64,000 nt of DNA from Diogma glabrata. Lineage: Eukaryota > Arthropoda > Insecta > Diptera > Cylindrotomidae. The DNA lies in the NCBI GenBank assembly GCA_963693315.1, contig OY856187.1, forward strand, positions 427,599,638 to 427,663,637, read 5' to 3'. The translations under genes and the position numbers were made by a program. The notes under the pieces were generated by a model. That model saw nothing but the letters and a program-made list of their open reading frames with translations. It was not told the origin of the DNA and did not search any database. Below, in pieces: positions 22,535 to 37,996 of this stretch (positions within the stretch are counted from its first letter, which is position 1; each line of letters starts with the position of its first letter).

Positions 22535-24606
22535 TTAATAAAAAAAATTTATCTTAATTGTTGAATGATGTAATTCTTCCCCGGAGTTGATCTTTCCAAT
22601 TCACTATTCTTGTTTCCTTCCCCGAAAAAAGCTATTCTGATTCTGATTACAAATATGAACGATTTTAGACCGATCGTTGATTCGCGGTCAATTGTAAGTT
22701 TTTCAATATCGATCCGAATCTGACTATGATTAATTTAATTTGTCAACGAAATTAAATTATCGCTTTCAAAAATAATAATGGATCTTATTCAAGAAATAAA
22801 TCACGAGCGGTGACAATTTTAATTTATATTTTTTTTAAATATCAAACACGGACTGAAGATTATTTTATCCATCCGAATATTATGCATTATTTTAATATTA
22901 CAATAAATGAGGTGTGAATGAGATGATTATTCAAAAACTTTGTATACTTCTTTTTGTTGTTGTGGTATTATCCCTTTTCAAAAGAAAAAAAAAATCAATC
23001 ACGATCATTATCATACAATCGCATTACAAAACTCATATATCATTTAAACTCTGTTTCATTTGATTATCGTCGATCATGAATAGAAACAAACAACCATAAC
23101 TAATTTGTGTTTGTTTACTTTGCAGTTACAAAAATTATAAAGAGAATGAAATGACAATATCCTACGAAATGCAATAAATCGTTAACAGTTTAATTGAACA
23201 GATGATAACTACTACCATCACAACTTCAAACATTTCAATATGAGATTGTATCTGATAGTATCAACAAAAATAGAAGAATGCAATTACAACTATATGAGTT
23301 TTTCTTTTGTTTGTTTATAACAGAGTAGAGTTAGAATATTTTGTTTATTAATTTAAGCAATATGAATTGTCAGGGCCGTGCTAATCTATGTTGACGTCAT
23401 GCGTATTGGCTGAAGTTGAGTTTTAAGAACTATCAAGGAATGCAAGAAATACTATTAGTTAAATAACACGTCAGATTGCGGCATAACACACAATTTCCTG
23501 AAGCTACATCAAACAAGCATTCAGCAGTGAAATGCTTTTTGTGAAGGTTAAGGAAAGAAAATATGACACAATCACTAATATTCACCGATACTAGGTATAC
23601 GAATTGATGAGTCGAATACCTCTCCCAAGACAACCAGATGTTTAGTATTTTTGTATGACGCTAGATGGTGAAAGAAATTACGAATTACAGATGTTGTGTA
23701 ACCATGATGAAAATAAAGATGTTGGAAATTGCTGATGTTGTATATCCATTATGAAAGAATTGCGAATTATAGATGTTTCATACAAAAAAAAATTGTTTTA
23801 TTTATATTGACTTAATGACCATGCAACCAAATTCTTGATTGTAGAACGCCAGAGTTTTATTGACCAGCTGCATTATAATGATATCGTGTAAACTGTCACG
23901 TCTCGCTGTAAAAGTTCCCCAATTGAGGCATGCCGAGTCTCGGCAGACAACAGGCAGCGCAGAGTTGGTAAGTGAGTCAAGCAATCGATACAGGTAAATG
24001 AGATTAGTTAATTAAAGGTAAGTTCTATTGTAATAAAAGGAATATAAATGTTGACCATCATGACCATCAACCGAAATTCCATATTTGAGAGCCCTGCTCA
24101 GTAATTGTATGTGGAACTGATGACAGATATGAGCCTGATAATCTCTTTCTACGTACATCAAATTTCCCAAAAGAAACTAAAACTAAAGAGAAAAACTAAA
24201 ACTAATGGAAAAAAACTACCTAATACTCTTACTGAACAGTGCCCTCAAGTACCAAAATTCAATTTCAGGTAATGAGAGACAGCATTACTATTGTTAGTGA
24301 TGGAAGCTATTTAGAAAAATAGTAGACCTTTTTGAAATTTAATGAAAAATGAATGGGGAGGGTAAGCTAATTCAAAGTAGAGTCAGATAACCGCAGACAA
24401 AGTCTTAAGCGGCTCACATCCAACATGAAAACGTTAATATGTTAAGCATAGTGGATGATTTATTAGAACAACCAAGGTGAGAAATTTAATAAATCAAGAC
24501 TAATTTAAAGAATAATAATAAAAAAATTTAATAATAATTACTGAATTGATAAAGATGAAAAAAACTAATACAAGAAAAATAAGTTAACAAGGATTTTATA
24601 AAATTT
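22535..24606. other. AT-rich sequence, no gene identified
   Basis: No convincing coding or RNA gene. Around 23640-24030 the minus strand holds GC-richer sequence with several AATAAA-type words and two diverged copies of a GAATTACAGATGTT-like phrase (about 23676 and 23766). It could be an LTR of the gypsy relic at 24.6-26.2 kb, but no second copy is available to test this. Confidence 0.4.
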
Positions 24607-25435
24607 TTAAATATTTATATCTTTGGCATGGAAAGTCCCAATGGGCTTACCATCCAAATTTGTACATTTGTACAACACATTACCAACCCTGCCTGTTGTT
24701 ATGGCTGGTAGGAATTTCGGAGCCAGCTTGGCCGAAAACTTGTTAGCTGCATCACTTAGGTGATGTTGTCGTACCAAGACTCGTTGTTGTATTTCAAATG
24801 TACGAGGTCGCGTCCGTAAATTATAATGTTGTTGGAACTTTGCGAAAGCTGTGTCCATATATTTCTTAATGCGAGCTCTGACCATTGCTAATTGATCTGT
24901 ATGATCCATGTCCACATCTATTGGTTCACCCAGACTATGTAAAGTTCGAAGAGTTGTGTAGGTCTTGCCATCTGATATAAGGTGTTGACCAAACAACACG
25001 TAATATGGAGAATGAAGTATTGTGCTATGTACTGCTGAACGCAGTGCAAAAGCTATATCTCCCAGGTGCGAATCCCACGTATGATGCAAACCTTTAATAA
25101 AAGATCTGATCGCAGCTAATATTGACCTATTTACCCTTTCCGAAGCGTTGCTCTGTGGACTGTAGACTCCAGTTTTAATATGAGAAATGTTGAATTCTGA
25201 CAACAGTTTTTGAAAAGAATGACTAGTAAATTGTTTACCATTGTCGCTGTGAAGAAACTCTGGAACACCATATGTTAGAAAAACTTCATTTCTCAAAAAT
25301 GTATTCACAGAAGGTGAAGTAGCATTTCTGAGTAATTAATTAATACAAATTTAGACAAATGATCAAGTACAATCAGAATAACAGTATTCCCAGATTTTGA
25401 TCTGTGAATGGTTGTGTGAAATCTGGAAATTGTAG
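24607..25435 (-). pseudogene. Gypsy relic: integrase
   Basis: The 233-codon frame has HSDNGKQFTSHSF (second catalytic Asp), VYSPQSNASERVNRS (catalytic Glu), then the LRSAVHSTILHSPYYVLFG block and a basic C-terminal domain. The first catalytic region (SKSGNTVILIVLDHLSKF) lies upstream in another frame to about 25430, so at least one frameshift is present. The integrase is joined, after a few bases, to the beginning of an RT domain, so most of RT and RNase H were deleted. Confidence 0.82.
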
Positions 25436-26240
25436 TAACGGGTTGCTAAGACAAGACAAGATGTGTTTGAATTTATTTGCTAAAAGTTAATTTTCCTTCA
25501 ACACTATAAAATATGTCTTTAAACTTTTGACATAGTTGAATTACTTTCTTCTTTTCTTATGATCTACATTTAAAGGGATTGGTGAAGTTTCCGTTTCTTG
25601 ATCTGCATAGATGACGTTAATTTCTTCATAATTTAGGTTAAACTGTTGTATGTTTAACGGCCTTAATAAATAGAATTCTAGTGGATGGGTTGAAAAATTT
25701 ACTACTTCCATGAGAGCTATATTAGGTTTAACTATTTTATAGATTCCTGGATAAATAAACAAATCATTCTGAATTTTAACTTGATCTGTTTAAAATTCAC
25801 CTGTCCCTTGACTGACTGGAACTTCTATAATCTGTTTATTTTTAGGTTCTATAATTAATGGTGGAACACAGGACGATAATTTGTAGTGAATTTCTATATC
25901 AAAGAACTCATTAAAAAGTCGATGTTGAAGTAATGAAATATCTGCTCCTAATGCATTTAAACTTTCAATACCCTATAATACGTGGTACACCCCATTGAAG
26001 TTGTATATGTATAGGTCTATTGGAATATGTAACTCATCAAATTTTATAATTGTTTTCTTATTTATATGGGTTACATCGTTTTTGTAGTTGGATATAGTTC
26101 AATCTGTAGGCACTGTTTTTTTTTGCGAAATCTGAATGTATATACGATTTGTTTGATCCAGAATCGATTAAGAATTTAAAATATTGTGTCCCACAGGTTA
26201 AAACTATGAATCCCAAACCACCAGTTTTAATAAGGTTCAA
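25436..26240 (-). pseudogene. Gypsy relic: protease and first residues of RT
   Basis: Minus-strand translation gives a retropepsin site FLIDSGSNKSYIHS near 26170, a GIESLNALGADISLL segment that fits the protease C-terminus, a linker with IYPGIYKIVKPN, and finally LCQKFKDIFYSVEGKLTF, the usual start of gypsy RT. Stops and a frame change near 25760-26060 interrupt it. Gag and LTRs were not found. Same strand and same element as the integrase just downstream. Confidence 0.7.
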
Positions 26241-26344
26241 TTCTGCAGTGATATTTGTGAGGCTTCTACCTGAAAATTTTCATTTTCGATCGAGGTTTCC
26301 ATGTTATAAGTTTTTCCTTTTTCGACTCTAATTTCAGCTTTACG

Positions 26345-26720
26345 GTTTTTTGATCTGGCCTCACAAATGCGACCGTGAGAGTGCTGGTTGTTTAAAAAAA
26401 AAATTTTTTTTTGCAAAGTTTTTTGTTGGAGCCGCTCCCTCAGGAACCTCTAACTGCAGAGGTCTATTTTTAAAACACATTGATAAAAAAGATTCCAAAG
26501 ATTCTAAATTTGTTAACTTATTAGAAATATTAGTATCCAAACGCCCATTATAACGCTTTTAAAAAAACAATTTTTTTTAAAAAAAGGCTCTAGTTCCTTA
26601 ACCACATGTCGGATTTTGCTGATTCACGAACTCGTCAGAGATATTAATAGAAATGTACAGAAATTTTTTTGATCTACCGCAACAAATGCGACCGTGAGAG
26701 TGCCGGTTAAATCTCATATC

Positions 26721-26722
<2 letters not shown>
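26345..26722. repeat. Two diverged copies of the GCGACCGTGAGAGTGCCG repeat
   Basis: The core occurs at about 26368-26385 and 26688-26705. The second copy also keeps CGCCCATTATAACGC, AAGGCTCTAG, CTTAACC and the CTCATATCGTTTATA ending seen at 1.2 and 1.8 kb, and again runs into (TA)n. Confidence 0.7.

Positions 26723-26795
<73 letters not shown>
26723..26795. repeat. (TA)n microsatellite
   Basis: About 70 bp of TA repeat left of the pogo element; its last TA is the target duplication. Confidence 0.95.
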
Positions 26796-26798
<3 letters not shown>

Positions 26799-27194
26799 TG
26801 TAATTCGCTTATAACGACATTGAAAATGACATCAAAATCCGTCGTTACATCCGAATGTCGTAATATGCGAAGTGTTCAATTCTTTTATCAGAAACAATTT
26901 AATGACAGTAGATAAGGTAGGAGATGTATCTGTAATTGTTGGAGACGAAAAATTTATGGTGTGTTTGTTCAGGTTCATTTTGAATATCTTCTTTACGTTA
27001 ACGTATATGTTAATATTAGCTAAATTTATAATATCGTCGACCGTATCTTTTAATGTGGGCTCTTCATCTGCGAATAAAAATTTATAGCCATGATAAAACC
27101 ATCCCTATTTTCATCACTCCTGACAGAAGTTGTTACTTGGCCTATCCGTGGAGGCCGTGGAGGCCTATTGGCCTATTAGTGGAATATCATCATC

Positions 27195-27990
27195 AGCATC
27201 GTAGCTCACAGTGTCTGCATCATCATCATCATCAATTTGCAAGAATTTGGTATGTCTAAATCAAATTGAAATACGACGTTTACTTATTAACACCATTTCT
27301 TGTTGTATAGCATCTACCAATTATAATGAGTTGTGCTTGGTCATTTGCCATTTCTAACAATTTTTATTAAAAAATTCTGTCGATAGTGATTTTAAAATAT
27401 ACTGAAGAGCAGAAGACGTGTTGAGCAGCATAAGCACTAACTTAATAAATTTTTGATTTTTCAAGTAAATATGTGAAGGGCAATTATCCAACAGTTAATT
27501 TTTTTTTAACTCGGTGTCCCATTTTCTTAAAAATATTCAATAATATTAGAAGTCATCTAGGCCTTTGTATTTCCTGTATTGTCCAAAGGTAGAGCCTTAA
27601 TCTTTCTAAAAAACCTGGGTGATCTAGTTTTTCCTATCACAAGCCATTCATATTCGCTCTCAACTTACGCATTTTTATTATTCTAATTTTTTTCTGGAGT
27701 CGTTTTATAAAACACCCGTTTTTGCGACGTTGTAAATTTCATTTGCTTTGTAGCCATCGAGTATTTTTTCCGACTACGCTGATTGTTAGCTATTAGTCAC
27801 ATGCACTTCCATCAACACTTGCTGACTCATCAAAAATCCCACTCTATTCTCCAAAGCACAATATATGTCTCTCACGGAAGCGAAAAGTTCAGCTTGCCGT
27901 ACATTTGAATTCAGAATTTAACAGCGATCCAATTTCTTCTGTTTTCTTTTGCAATATTGAACAGATGTTGCTACAATTTTTGAATTGCTG
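27195..27990 (-). pseudogene. pogo/Tigger DDE transposase, multiply broken
   Basis: Fragments in different minus-strand frames match the CENP-B/pogo transposase order: a GESASVD-like piece near 27830, IYNVAKTGVFYK near 27690-27740 (normally with Asp-Glu before Thr-Gly, so the catalytic Asp is lost), an ANMNG piece, VIGKTRSPRFFRKIKALPLD and NTGNTKA near 27560-27620, then a diverged C-terminus and an acidic QIDDDDDADTVSYDADDD tail at 27195-27240. At least four stops and several frameshifts are present. It would once have cut and pasted the element at TA sites. Confidence 0.82.
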
Positions 27991-28080
27991 TTGCTTAAGC
28001 CCGATATATTCACGATTAAGTTTTACTATACATTAACAATCAGGCCTGAAAACACACGTTCTGAATAATGTAAAGGAAAA

Positions 28081-28156
28081 GTGATCTCCGTCGGGAATCG
28101 AACCCGGCATCCTTGAGTTACACGGCTAGCGCCTTATCAACTGAGCTTAAACTGCG
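28081..28156 (-). repeat. tRNA-like segment (tRNA-derived SINE or tRNA pseudogene)
   Basis: The minus strand has an A-box-like AGCTCAGTTGATAAGGCGC and a perfect B box GGTTCGATTCC with a CCGGG...CCCGACGG T-arm. The 5' acceptor half does not pair with GGAGATCAC and the anticodon arm is poor, so it is not a working tRNA gene. No SINE tail was recognised. Confidence 0.65.
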
Positions 28157-28500
28157 ACAATGTAAACCAAATCACCAAAATAAAAAAAATGTCTAAAATG
28201 GAAAGACATAGAGGATACAAACCACCAATTGATATTTATATAAATCACAATTATTTTTTCTCATATCTAAAAAACGTTTTTATTTTTAAATTATCGGTCG
28301 CAATAAGCGAACAATCTGTACATCCATCTGTACAAATTTTACTGCAAAATTGGTCGCTATATCAGAAATGTCGTAATAACCGAAGTCGTTTTAAGCGAAT
28401 ATTTTTACATAGGAACAAAGGCAAGACCAACCAATACATTGATTTTATGACGCTATAGGCGAAATGTCGTTATAAACGAGGCCGTTATAAGTGAATTTCA

Positions 28501-28664
<164 letters not shown>

Positions 28665-28909
28665 GTAGGTGGGAGGTAAACTACTTCAAGTCCAATTTTT
28701 TCAAAATACGTTTTTTTATATTGTTTAAATCAGGATTTTATTCTCTACCGAGAGGTTTAAAGCACTGAGTCCTAACTAGTGTAGTTTTCGAGATAGAACA
28801 ATTTTAAATAGTCTAAGTCCATAGTAAATAGTCCATTTTCAAACAGTTTTTTGGCTTTCCTGTAAAATTTTAAAAATGTGACTTGGTGTAGTTAACTCAA
28901 ATATATATA

Positions 28910-30892
28910 GATATCAGGAAATAATAACACAAAACATAGAAGAGCATGACATCTCTTCTGAGATGCCATTAAACATCCAAGAAGAATGGCAAACGCTTCA
29001 ATCAACCATTATAGCCGCAGCACAAACTACAATCGGAAAACGACCACCGAAATCACACAACGAATGGTTCGACGACGAGTGCCGCCAATCCGTTGAAAAT
29101 AAACAAAACTGCGAGAAAAATGGTTAACAAGGAACACCCGAAGCTCGCAAGCTGATTATGCGCCAGGAAAGCCTCAGCAAAACTTCTACGTAAAAAAAAA
29201 CGCGAACACATGAAGAGCTGCATTGAATACATCAACCAACATGCGGCCAACGGAAATTCAAAAGAGTGCTTTGCCAATGCACGGAATCTGACAAAAGATT
29301 TCCACCCAAGATCTACAGCCATCAAAAATGAAAATAATGAACTTACAACAAGTGAACGTGATGTGCTGGCAGTGTGGCAATCCCACTTTCAAGACCTACT
29401 CAATAGGACGAACGACGTTCATCCTATTCGAGCAATTGCTCCATCAACTGAGGAGATTTTTGTCCCTTACCCAGCAATAGAAGAAGTGGAAGCTGCCATT
29501 AAAAAACTGAAAAATGGCAAATCACCAGGTTTCGATGGAATTCCCGCAGAACTTCTGAAAAATGGAGGAGCAGCTCTGGTCTCACGTATATACGATCTGA
29601 TTCTTGCAATCTGGGACCAAGAAGAACTACCTGCTGAATGGAAAACAGCTCTCATTGTTCCGCTACATAAGAAAGGTGACCGTCTAAAGTGTGAAAATTA
29701 TCGTGGCATCGCACTGTTGAACACTGCATATAAAATACTAGCTAATGTTGTACTTGCTCGACTCATCCCGTTCGCCGAATCTATCATAGGTGACTATCAG
29801 TGTGGTTTTCGTCCCAACCGCTCAACCACAGATCAATGTTTTACATTAAGGATAATTCTGGAAAAATGTTGGGAGTACAACATCAGCATTCTTGTTTCTC
29901 TGTGCAAGCTCACAACATCGGGATCAAATTGTAGAATAGTAATCGAAGGGTCTGTTTCTGATCCTTTCGATATAACATCAGGTGTTCGACAAGGTGATGC
30001 ACTCGCGCCCGTACTATTTAATTTGGCGTTGGAGTACGCGATAAGAAAAAGCCGAATTGAGACACAAAACTGCATATATAACAAATCTAGTCAAGTTCTT
30101 GGCTATGCAGATGATATTGTGCTTCTCGGACGTAGAACAAGCGATATCAAGGATAGTCTCTCTCAGCTTGAAAGAAATGCTAAACGACTTGGATTATGCA
30201 TTAACACCGGCAAAACTAAACTTTTAACAACATCCAGGTATATACTTCCCGGCAATCTGAATACTGGCGACTATGAAGTGGAACGTGTAGAAAACTTCAA
30301 ATACCTCGGATCTGTAATAACATCGTCAAATGACATGCAGACAGATATTAAAGCCCGTGTCTCAGCCGCATACAGAGTTTTCTACGCATACTCAAAACTT
30401 TTGCGATCCAAACATCTTTCGCAGTCGTGCAAACTCACACTTTACAAAGCATTAATCCGACCTGTGCTCACATTTGGAAGTGAAAGCTGGACACTGACTT
30501 CCTCCGATTGTATAATTCTATCAACATTCGAGAGGAAAGTCATACGAACAATTTATGGTCCATGTAAAGTTGCTGAAAATCAGTATAGAATCCGAATGAA
30601 TCATGAAATCAGACAGCTTCTTGGAGGCTGCGATGTAATCAGATTCATTAAATCCAACCGGATTAGATGGTTTGGTCATGTAGAAAGGGCTCCATTGGAA
30701 AGAATGATAAAAAAAGCGTCCCAACAACAACCAGCTGGTGTTCGTCGAAGAGGAAGACCTAGACAACGCTGGCGTGATGACATCATCCAAGACCTTCGTG
30801 ATATAGGATGTCGAAACTGGGGTCAACTGGTCATGGAACGAGATGATTGGAAGCTGGTGGCACAGACGGCAAAATCCCTCCATGGGATGTAA
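28910..30892 (+). pseudogene. RTE-like LINE, RT lacking motif A
   Basis: A 5'-truncated LINE. Before 29210 the linker is interrupted by at least one stop and a frameshift; from 29210 a 560-codon frame is open to the end. It holds AAIKKLKNGKSPGFDGIPAE, IVPLHKKGDRLKCENYRGI and YQCGFRPNRSTTDQ, then jumps from CWEYNISI to LVSLCKL. About 35 residues with RT motif A, the F-x-D catalytic Asp, are absent in frame. Motif B (GVRQGDALAPVLFN) and motif C (VLGYADDIVLL) are intact, followed by the RTE C-terminal region ([36 protein letters not shown]). The 3' end is a GAGAGAGAGA tail into (TA)n. Dead despite the long frame. Confidence 0.88.
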
Positions 30893-30906
30893 ACGCCAGA
30901 GAGAGA

Positions 30907-31139
<233 letters not shown>

Positions 31140-31171
31140 ATTTTAGTTTATTGAGCTTGAATATTATTTTG

Positions 31172-31260
31172 TCAATAAAATTTTATTTGGTTTTTTAGCT
31201 CTTGTTTGAATTATAAATTAATGAAAACAAGAGCTAAAAAACCAAATAAAATTTTATTGA
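31172..31260. repeat. Perfect 36-bp inverted repeat with 17-base loop
   Basis: Arm 31172-31207 (containing GGTTTTTTAGCTCTTGTTT) is the exact reverse complement of 31225-31260. The hairpin is isolated between two (TA)n tracts and could be a fold-back remnant; function unknown. Confidence 0.85.
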
Positions 31261-31262
31261 AA

Positions 31263-33463
<2,201 letters not shown>

Positions 33464-33605
33464 TTAATTATTTAATTTGCACCCTTTATCAGCCACTTGT
33501 TTAGTAAAAATTTTAATTAGAGAAAAATTAAAATTGTTTTTATTATATTATTTTTACAATATTTCGCCACAAAGGCATCAAGTAATCTAAAGTAAACAAT
33601 TATAT

Positions 33606-33770
<165 letters not shown>

Positions 33771-34198
33771 CTTAGTTAAAGCGTTACCTGTTTTGTGGCA
33801 TGTAGAACTTCAAGCAGTAAACTTCAGAAATTGTTTTTGAATTAGTTGGGTGTGGTATGTGAATAAATTTTTTTTTGTTTTTTTTTTTTTTTTTTTTTAC
33901 AAAACAAGATGAAAACATAAGATAGTTAAATAAAACAAGGTAACCTATTATTAAAATTGGTTTAAATAATGGATATTAGATAAGTAAACTATAGTTGATT
34001 CATCAAAATACCCGAAGAACAAGGCAAATAAATCTGTATAAAGTGAATTAAACAAGAAAGGCTTATTGTAATGGAATTAAAGCCTTTAAATTTAGTCGTA
34101 GCTTTGTCAGTACCAGAGATAAACCATATCAGTGAAGTTCGCGAACATCAGGTGACTACGTTGAAAATAAAATCTTCAACGCTTTTCAAGCTAAAGAG

Positions 34199-37126
34199 TC
34201 ATTTCTTTATGTGAGATAAAAACTTAGGAAGGGATACAATTGAACTCAGGTTATCGGGTAGTTTGTTGTATAGTAGTGGACCAGTATACAGCAAGCTGTG
34301 CCGAAAATGTTCCTTATATGCTCGTGGAATTTTATATCTTCTATAGTTTCTCAGGTTGTGCAGGTCATTTACACGTACAGAAAGATTTCCACTTCTGATA
34401 AAGAACAGTTTTAAGACTTTGTAAATATAAAGATTTCTCACCTGCAAAATATTAGCTTTGATGAATAAGGGTGCAGATCTAGACATGATGGATTGTCTAT
34501 ATATGATCCTTAATGCATGTTTTTGTGCTATAATTATAGGATGAATGGTGGTCTTGTACGCTCCACCCCAGCTGGATAAGCAGTATTGAATTTGCGAACT
34601 GACCAGAGCGTGATATACATGTTTACATACACCTTCAGGACAATTTTGTCTCAGCAAGTACATCTTCCGAATTGAGTTTTGAAGTTTTTTCCTCAGAAGC
34701 GAGGTATGAGCTTTCCAGTCCAACCTGCTGTCAATTGTTACACCAAGGTACTTAAAGTTATTGACTTGGTTGAGTTCAAAACAATTTGAGTTACAGTCAT
34801 ACTCACAGCTGCCATTATAGTATACTACATTCAAGAGATCTAAGGGATTATTAGTTTGTTTAAAGGACATAGTTTTTGTCTTGTTACTAAGCACTAGTAA
34901 ATTTGAGTCAAACCATCTCCTGAGGAGTCCAAGATCAGATCTCATATTTTCAGAATTAGTTAAAGAAGTATTACTAACATAGGTTATTGCAATATCGTCA
35001 GCAAATCCAATAACTTTTCCAGAGAAACCAGAAGTAAAAAAGGAATTTATATAAATAAGAAATAGAAGAGGCCCGAGGACTGACCCTTGCGGTACTCCTA
35101 TATTGTTACTGATTGGCTCACTCAGCAGATTTTTAATTTTCGTTCTTTGTTTTCTACCATTTAAATACGAAGAGAACCAGTTAAGCGTAATACCCCTGAA
35201 ACCAGCTTTCTCTAATTTCCATAGTAGTATTTTGTGACAGACAGTGACAAAGGCTTTCGAAATATCCAGAAATAAAGTCGACACTACTTTGCTGTTATTG
35301 AATGCCTGGTATATTTCTTCAAGGAAGTTGTTTACGGCATCTTCAGTACTACATCCCGACCTAAAACCATACTGGCGTTTGTCTAGAAATTTAGTTTTAG
35401 ATAGGAAATTCAGCATTCTTACTTTAACAATTTTTTCGAAAATTTTTGAGAACACACTCAGTAAAGAAATAGGTCGGTAGTTATTCATGTCCTTGGTTTC
35501 ACCTTTCTTAAAAATAGGTACAACAATTGAGTTTTTCATAGCTTCAGGAAAAAAACCCTTTTAAAGCTTAGGTTTACAATGAAAGTGAGCACCGAAGCAA
35601 TATTATGTATGATATTTTTAATCAAAATTGAACTGAATCCATCGGCACCTGTGGAATTTTTATTTTTCAAAGAGGAGGTGATGTAGATCACTTCCTCAGG
35701 CGTTGTAGGAGTAAAAAAACAGGATTCAAGTGTGGTGTTAGACCATAGGAGTGACTCTTCAACAGAGCCGTTTCTAATGTTTGAATTGATGATATCTACT
35801 GGTATCGTCGAAAAAAAAAATGATAAACTCGTTAGATATCTCTGAGGCAAGAGTTAAACACTTGCCTGTTAAATCCTTTATTTCATTTATGTCATTGATC
35901 TTGGATTTTTCCCCAATTAGTTCATTGATTAATCTCCATTGCCCTTTGACATGATCTTTTCTGTTTTGAAATTGCTTAAAATAATAAGACTGTTTCGCAT
36001 TTTTGATCAAAGTTCGAATCTCTTTGGAAAAGGTTTTGCAATTATTTTTAAGGGTAGCGTTGTTGGGTTGCCGACGAGACCGTTTGCATAAGTTATTTTT
36101 TTTCTCAATTTGACGGCACAATTTATCATCAATCCATGGTCGAAGAGCCTTTGGTTTATTATTTTTCCTAACTTCAGTGTTAATACATTCATTGATTATC
36201 AAACCAAGCTCACTAGAGAACTTATCATAAGCAATAGAAGGACATGTTTGAGTATAGATATTAGACCAGTCGTGTTTATCTAATAGTACGGACATTTTTT
36301 CAAAGTTATATTTGGTTATTTTCCGCGGCACATTTTCTTCAGTTTTACTTGAAAGACTGCCGTTTAGTGAAACTTTAACCATATCATGGTCTGTAATATT
36401 GAGATTCATAACTTCTGAAGTAACATTAATGTTCGGATTTGAAAATCTGAAGAAAACATGATCCAAGCATGAGTTCTTTCTCGTTGGGGTATTTATTAAA
36501 GATTTTAAACCAAATGATGACATGGTCAATAAATACTCATCAACCTGAGCTCTCTCTTCTAAAATATTAATATTTATATCACCGAGGAAAAAGAGATTTT
36601 TCGATTTTATTCCTTTAAGCATAGATCTAATATCGGATATAAATAACTCGACCGGCTGGAAATGAAAACGGTATGCGCATATGAAGCTATATCTCTGTCC
36701 TTGGAAGCAGATATCTAGTTGTAAACAATCAGAGGATTTAAAATGAAATTCTTTAAAACTTATGACTTCCACACTATTGTGAGCATAGCAAATAACACCA
36801 CCAGCACGGTAGTGCATGTTGCACTTTGAAAAAACACTGTAATTATTTATCTCGTAGGTACTGACCTCATCATCTGCGATCCAAATTTCTGATAGAAAAA
36901 TTAGTTTTGGAAGTTGCTTAAAAGTAGCCAAGTTAGTTAGGAACAAATCAAAATTCTTCCTCATACTTCTGATATTCTGATGAATCATCATTGGAGTATC
37001 TACAACAAAATTATTATGATTAATATTAGTATAATTAAGAAAATTGGAATCAGGAACGGAAGAACTCGTAGAGCAAGAACCCTGAGATGGGCTAGCAATA
37101 TGATTATTGTTTATAGACATATACAT
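34199..37126 (-). pseudogene. LINE 1 ORF2: AP endonuclease and RT, two frameshifts
   Basis: Endonuclease first: IHQNIRSMRKNFD, IFLSEIWIADDE, GGVICYAH, LGDININILE, CLDHVFFR and ITDHDMV, which cover the metal-binding and catalytic motifs of exo/endo/phosphatase-fold LINE endonucleases. A linker leads to RT: FKKGETKDMNNYRPISLLSV, YGFRSGCSTEDA, LFLDISKAF (motif A), GVPQGSVLGPLLF (motif B) and VIGFADDIAIT (motif C), then the FKYLGVTIDSRLDWKAH tail. Frame changes occur at an A-run near 35810-35820 and again near 35545-35575, and the Asp after KAF is Val. About 976 codons in total. Inactive as sequenced. Confidence 0.88.
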
Positions 37127-37135
37127 TGAAACTAT

Positions 37136-37996
37136 TTAAATTGATAAATTAAGCGATTGCAAGTTCTTCAAGGTTCTTATGGTTATACGAGTTGTTCCAT
37201 CCGACTTTCTCATGAATATGTTGCCATTGCTGGTCCATAGATATTTATATTCCAAACTTTTCTTGACATCTTTTGCTTGTTTAATTAAATTTCTTTTCTT
37301 TGCTGTCAGACACTCATTTATATATATCGGATTTTCTTTCCCTGAACTAAATCCATATAACTTTGTTGTTAGTTGTTTACGATGTTTTTTCTTGCTTTGC
37401 ATTATTAATTGTTTTGTATGATGATTGACGAATTTCACAAATAAGCTAACTGTATTCGATTTTAAATTATTATTTTTATTTATGTTTTTATTGTGATCTT
37501 CTTTTCCTGTATAATTATTTGAGTTGATAGTAGAAACGTCATCGATAGATTTTGTTGTACCGTTTTCACTTGCGTTGTTTTGCTCTTTATTTTTTAAATG
37601 AACTTTATAACAAAGGCTGATGTCTTTTTTGTCTACCGTTACAGCTAGTTTAGAAAAAAACTGTGTAGCAATTTCATATGGTGAGCCTTCACACGTCGAT
37701 GGAATTCCTTGAATTTCTATACAGTCATTCAAATATTTTTGATCAGAGTTATCTAAAGAAATCTCCAATTGTATTAGATCTCCAATGTATGGTATTAAAT
37801 CTCCAATTTACTTTTGAGATTCATTTAAAACGAATTTTTTTACTTTTAAAGCACACACATTGCATCGCCACACTCGGTTTTCTTCACTAGATGTAAAATT
37901 AACACAAACTAGGTGATATATATCTTTGCATTCACAACACATAACACTAGGCTCAGATTGCCTTATAACCTTTTTATTGCATAATTTGCAAGACAT
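37136..37996 (-). pseudogene. LINE 1 ORF1: PHD-type finger and FP-like domain, one stop
   Basis: The N-terminal 60 residues carry a PHD/RING-like zinc pattern: MSCKLCNKK, CCECKDIYHLVCV and WRCNVCALK. A TAA at 37808-37810 interrupts; the same frame then continues with a short repeated IGDLI motif, a region IEIQGIPS...YEIATQFFSK, low-complexity Asn/Lys, and a C-terminus GFSSGKENPIYINECLTAKK and KSLEYKYLWTSNGNIFMRKS, which resembles the baculovirus FP-protein domain found in many insect LINE ORF1 proteins. ORF1 would bind RNA and possibly chromatin. Confidence 0.82.

Noticed and set aside
28081..28156. Functional tRNA gene
   Set aside because: Acceptor and anticodon arms do not pair properly.
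36007..36192. Short frames antisense or out of frame in LINE 1 ORF2
   Set aside because: Overlap a real RT/endonuclease gene with clear motifs; shadows.
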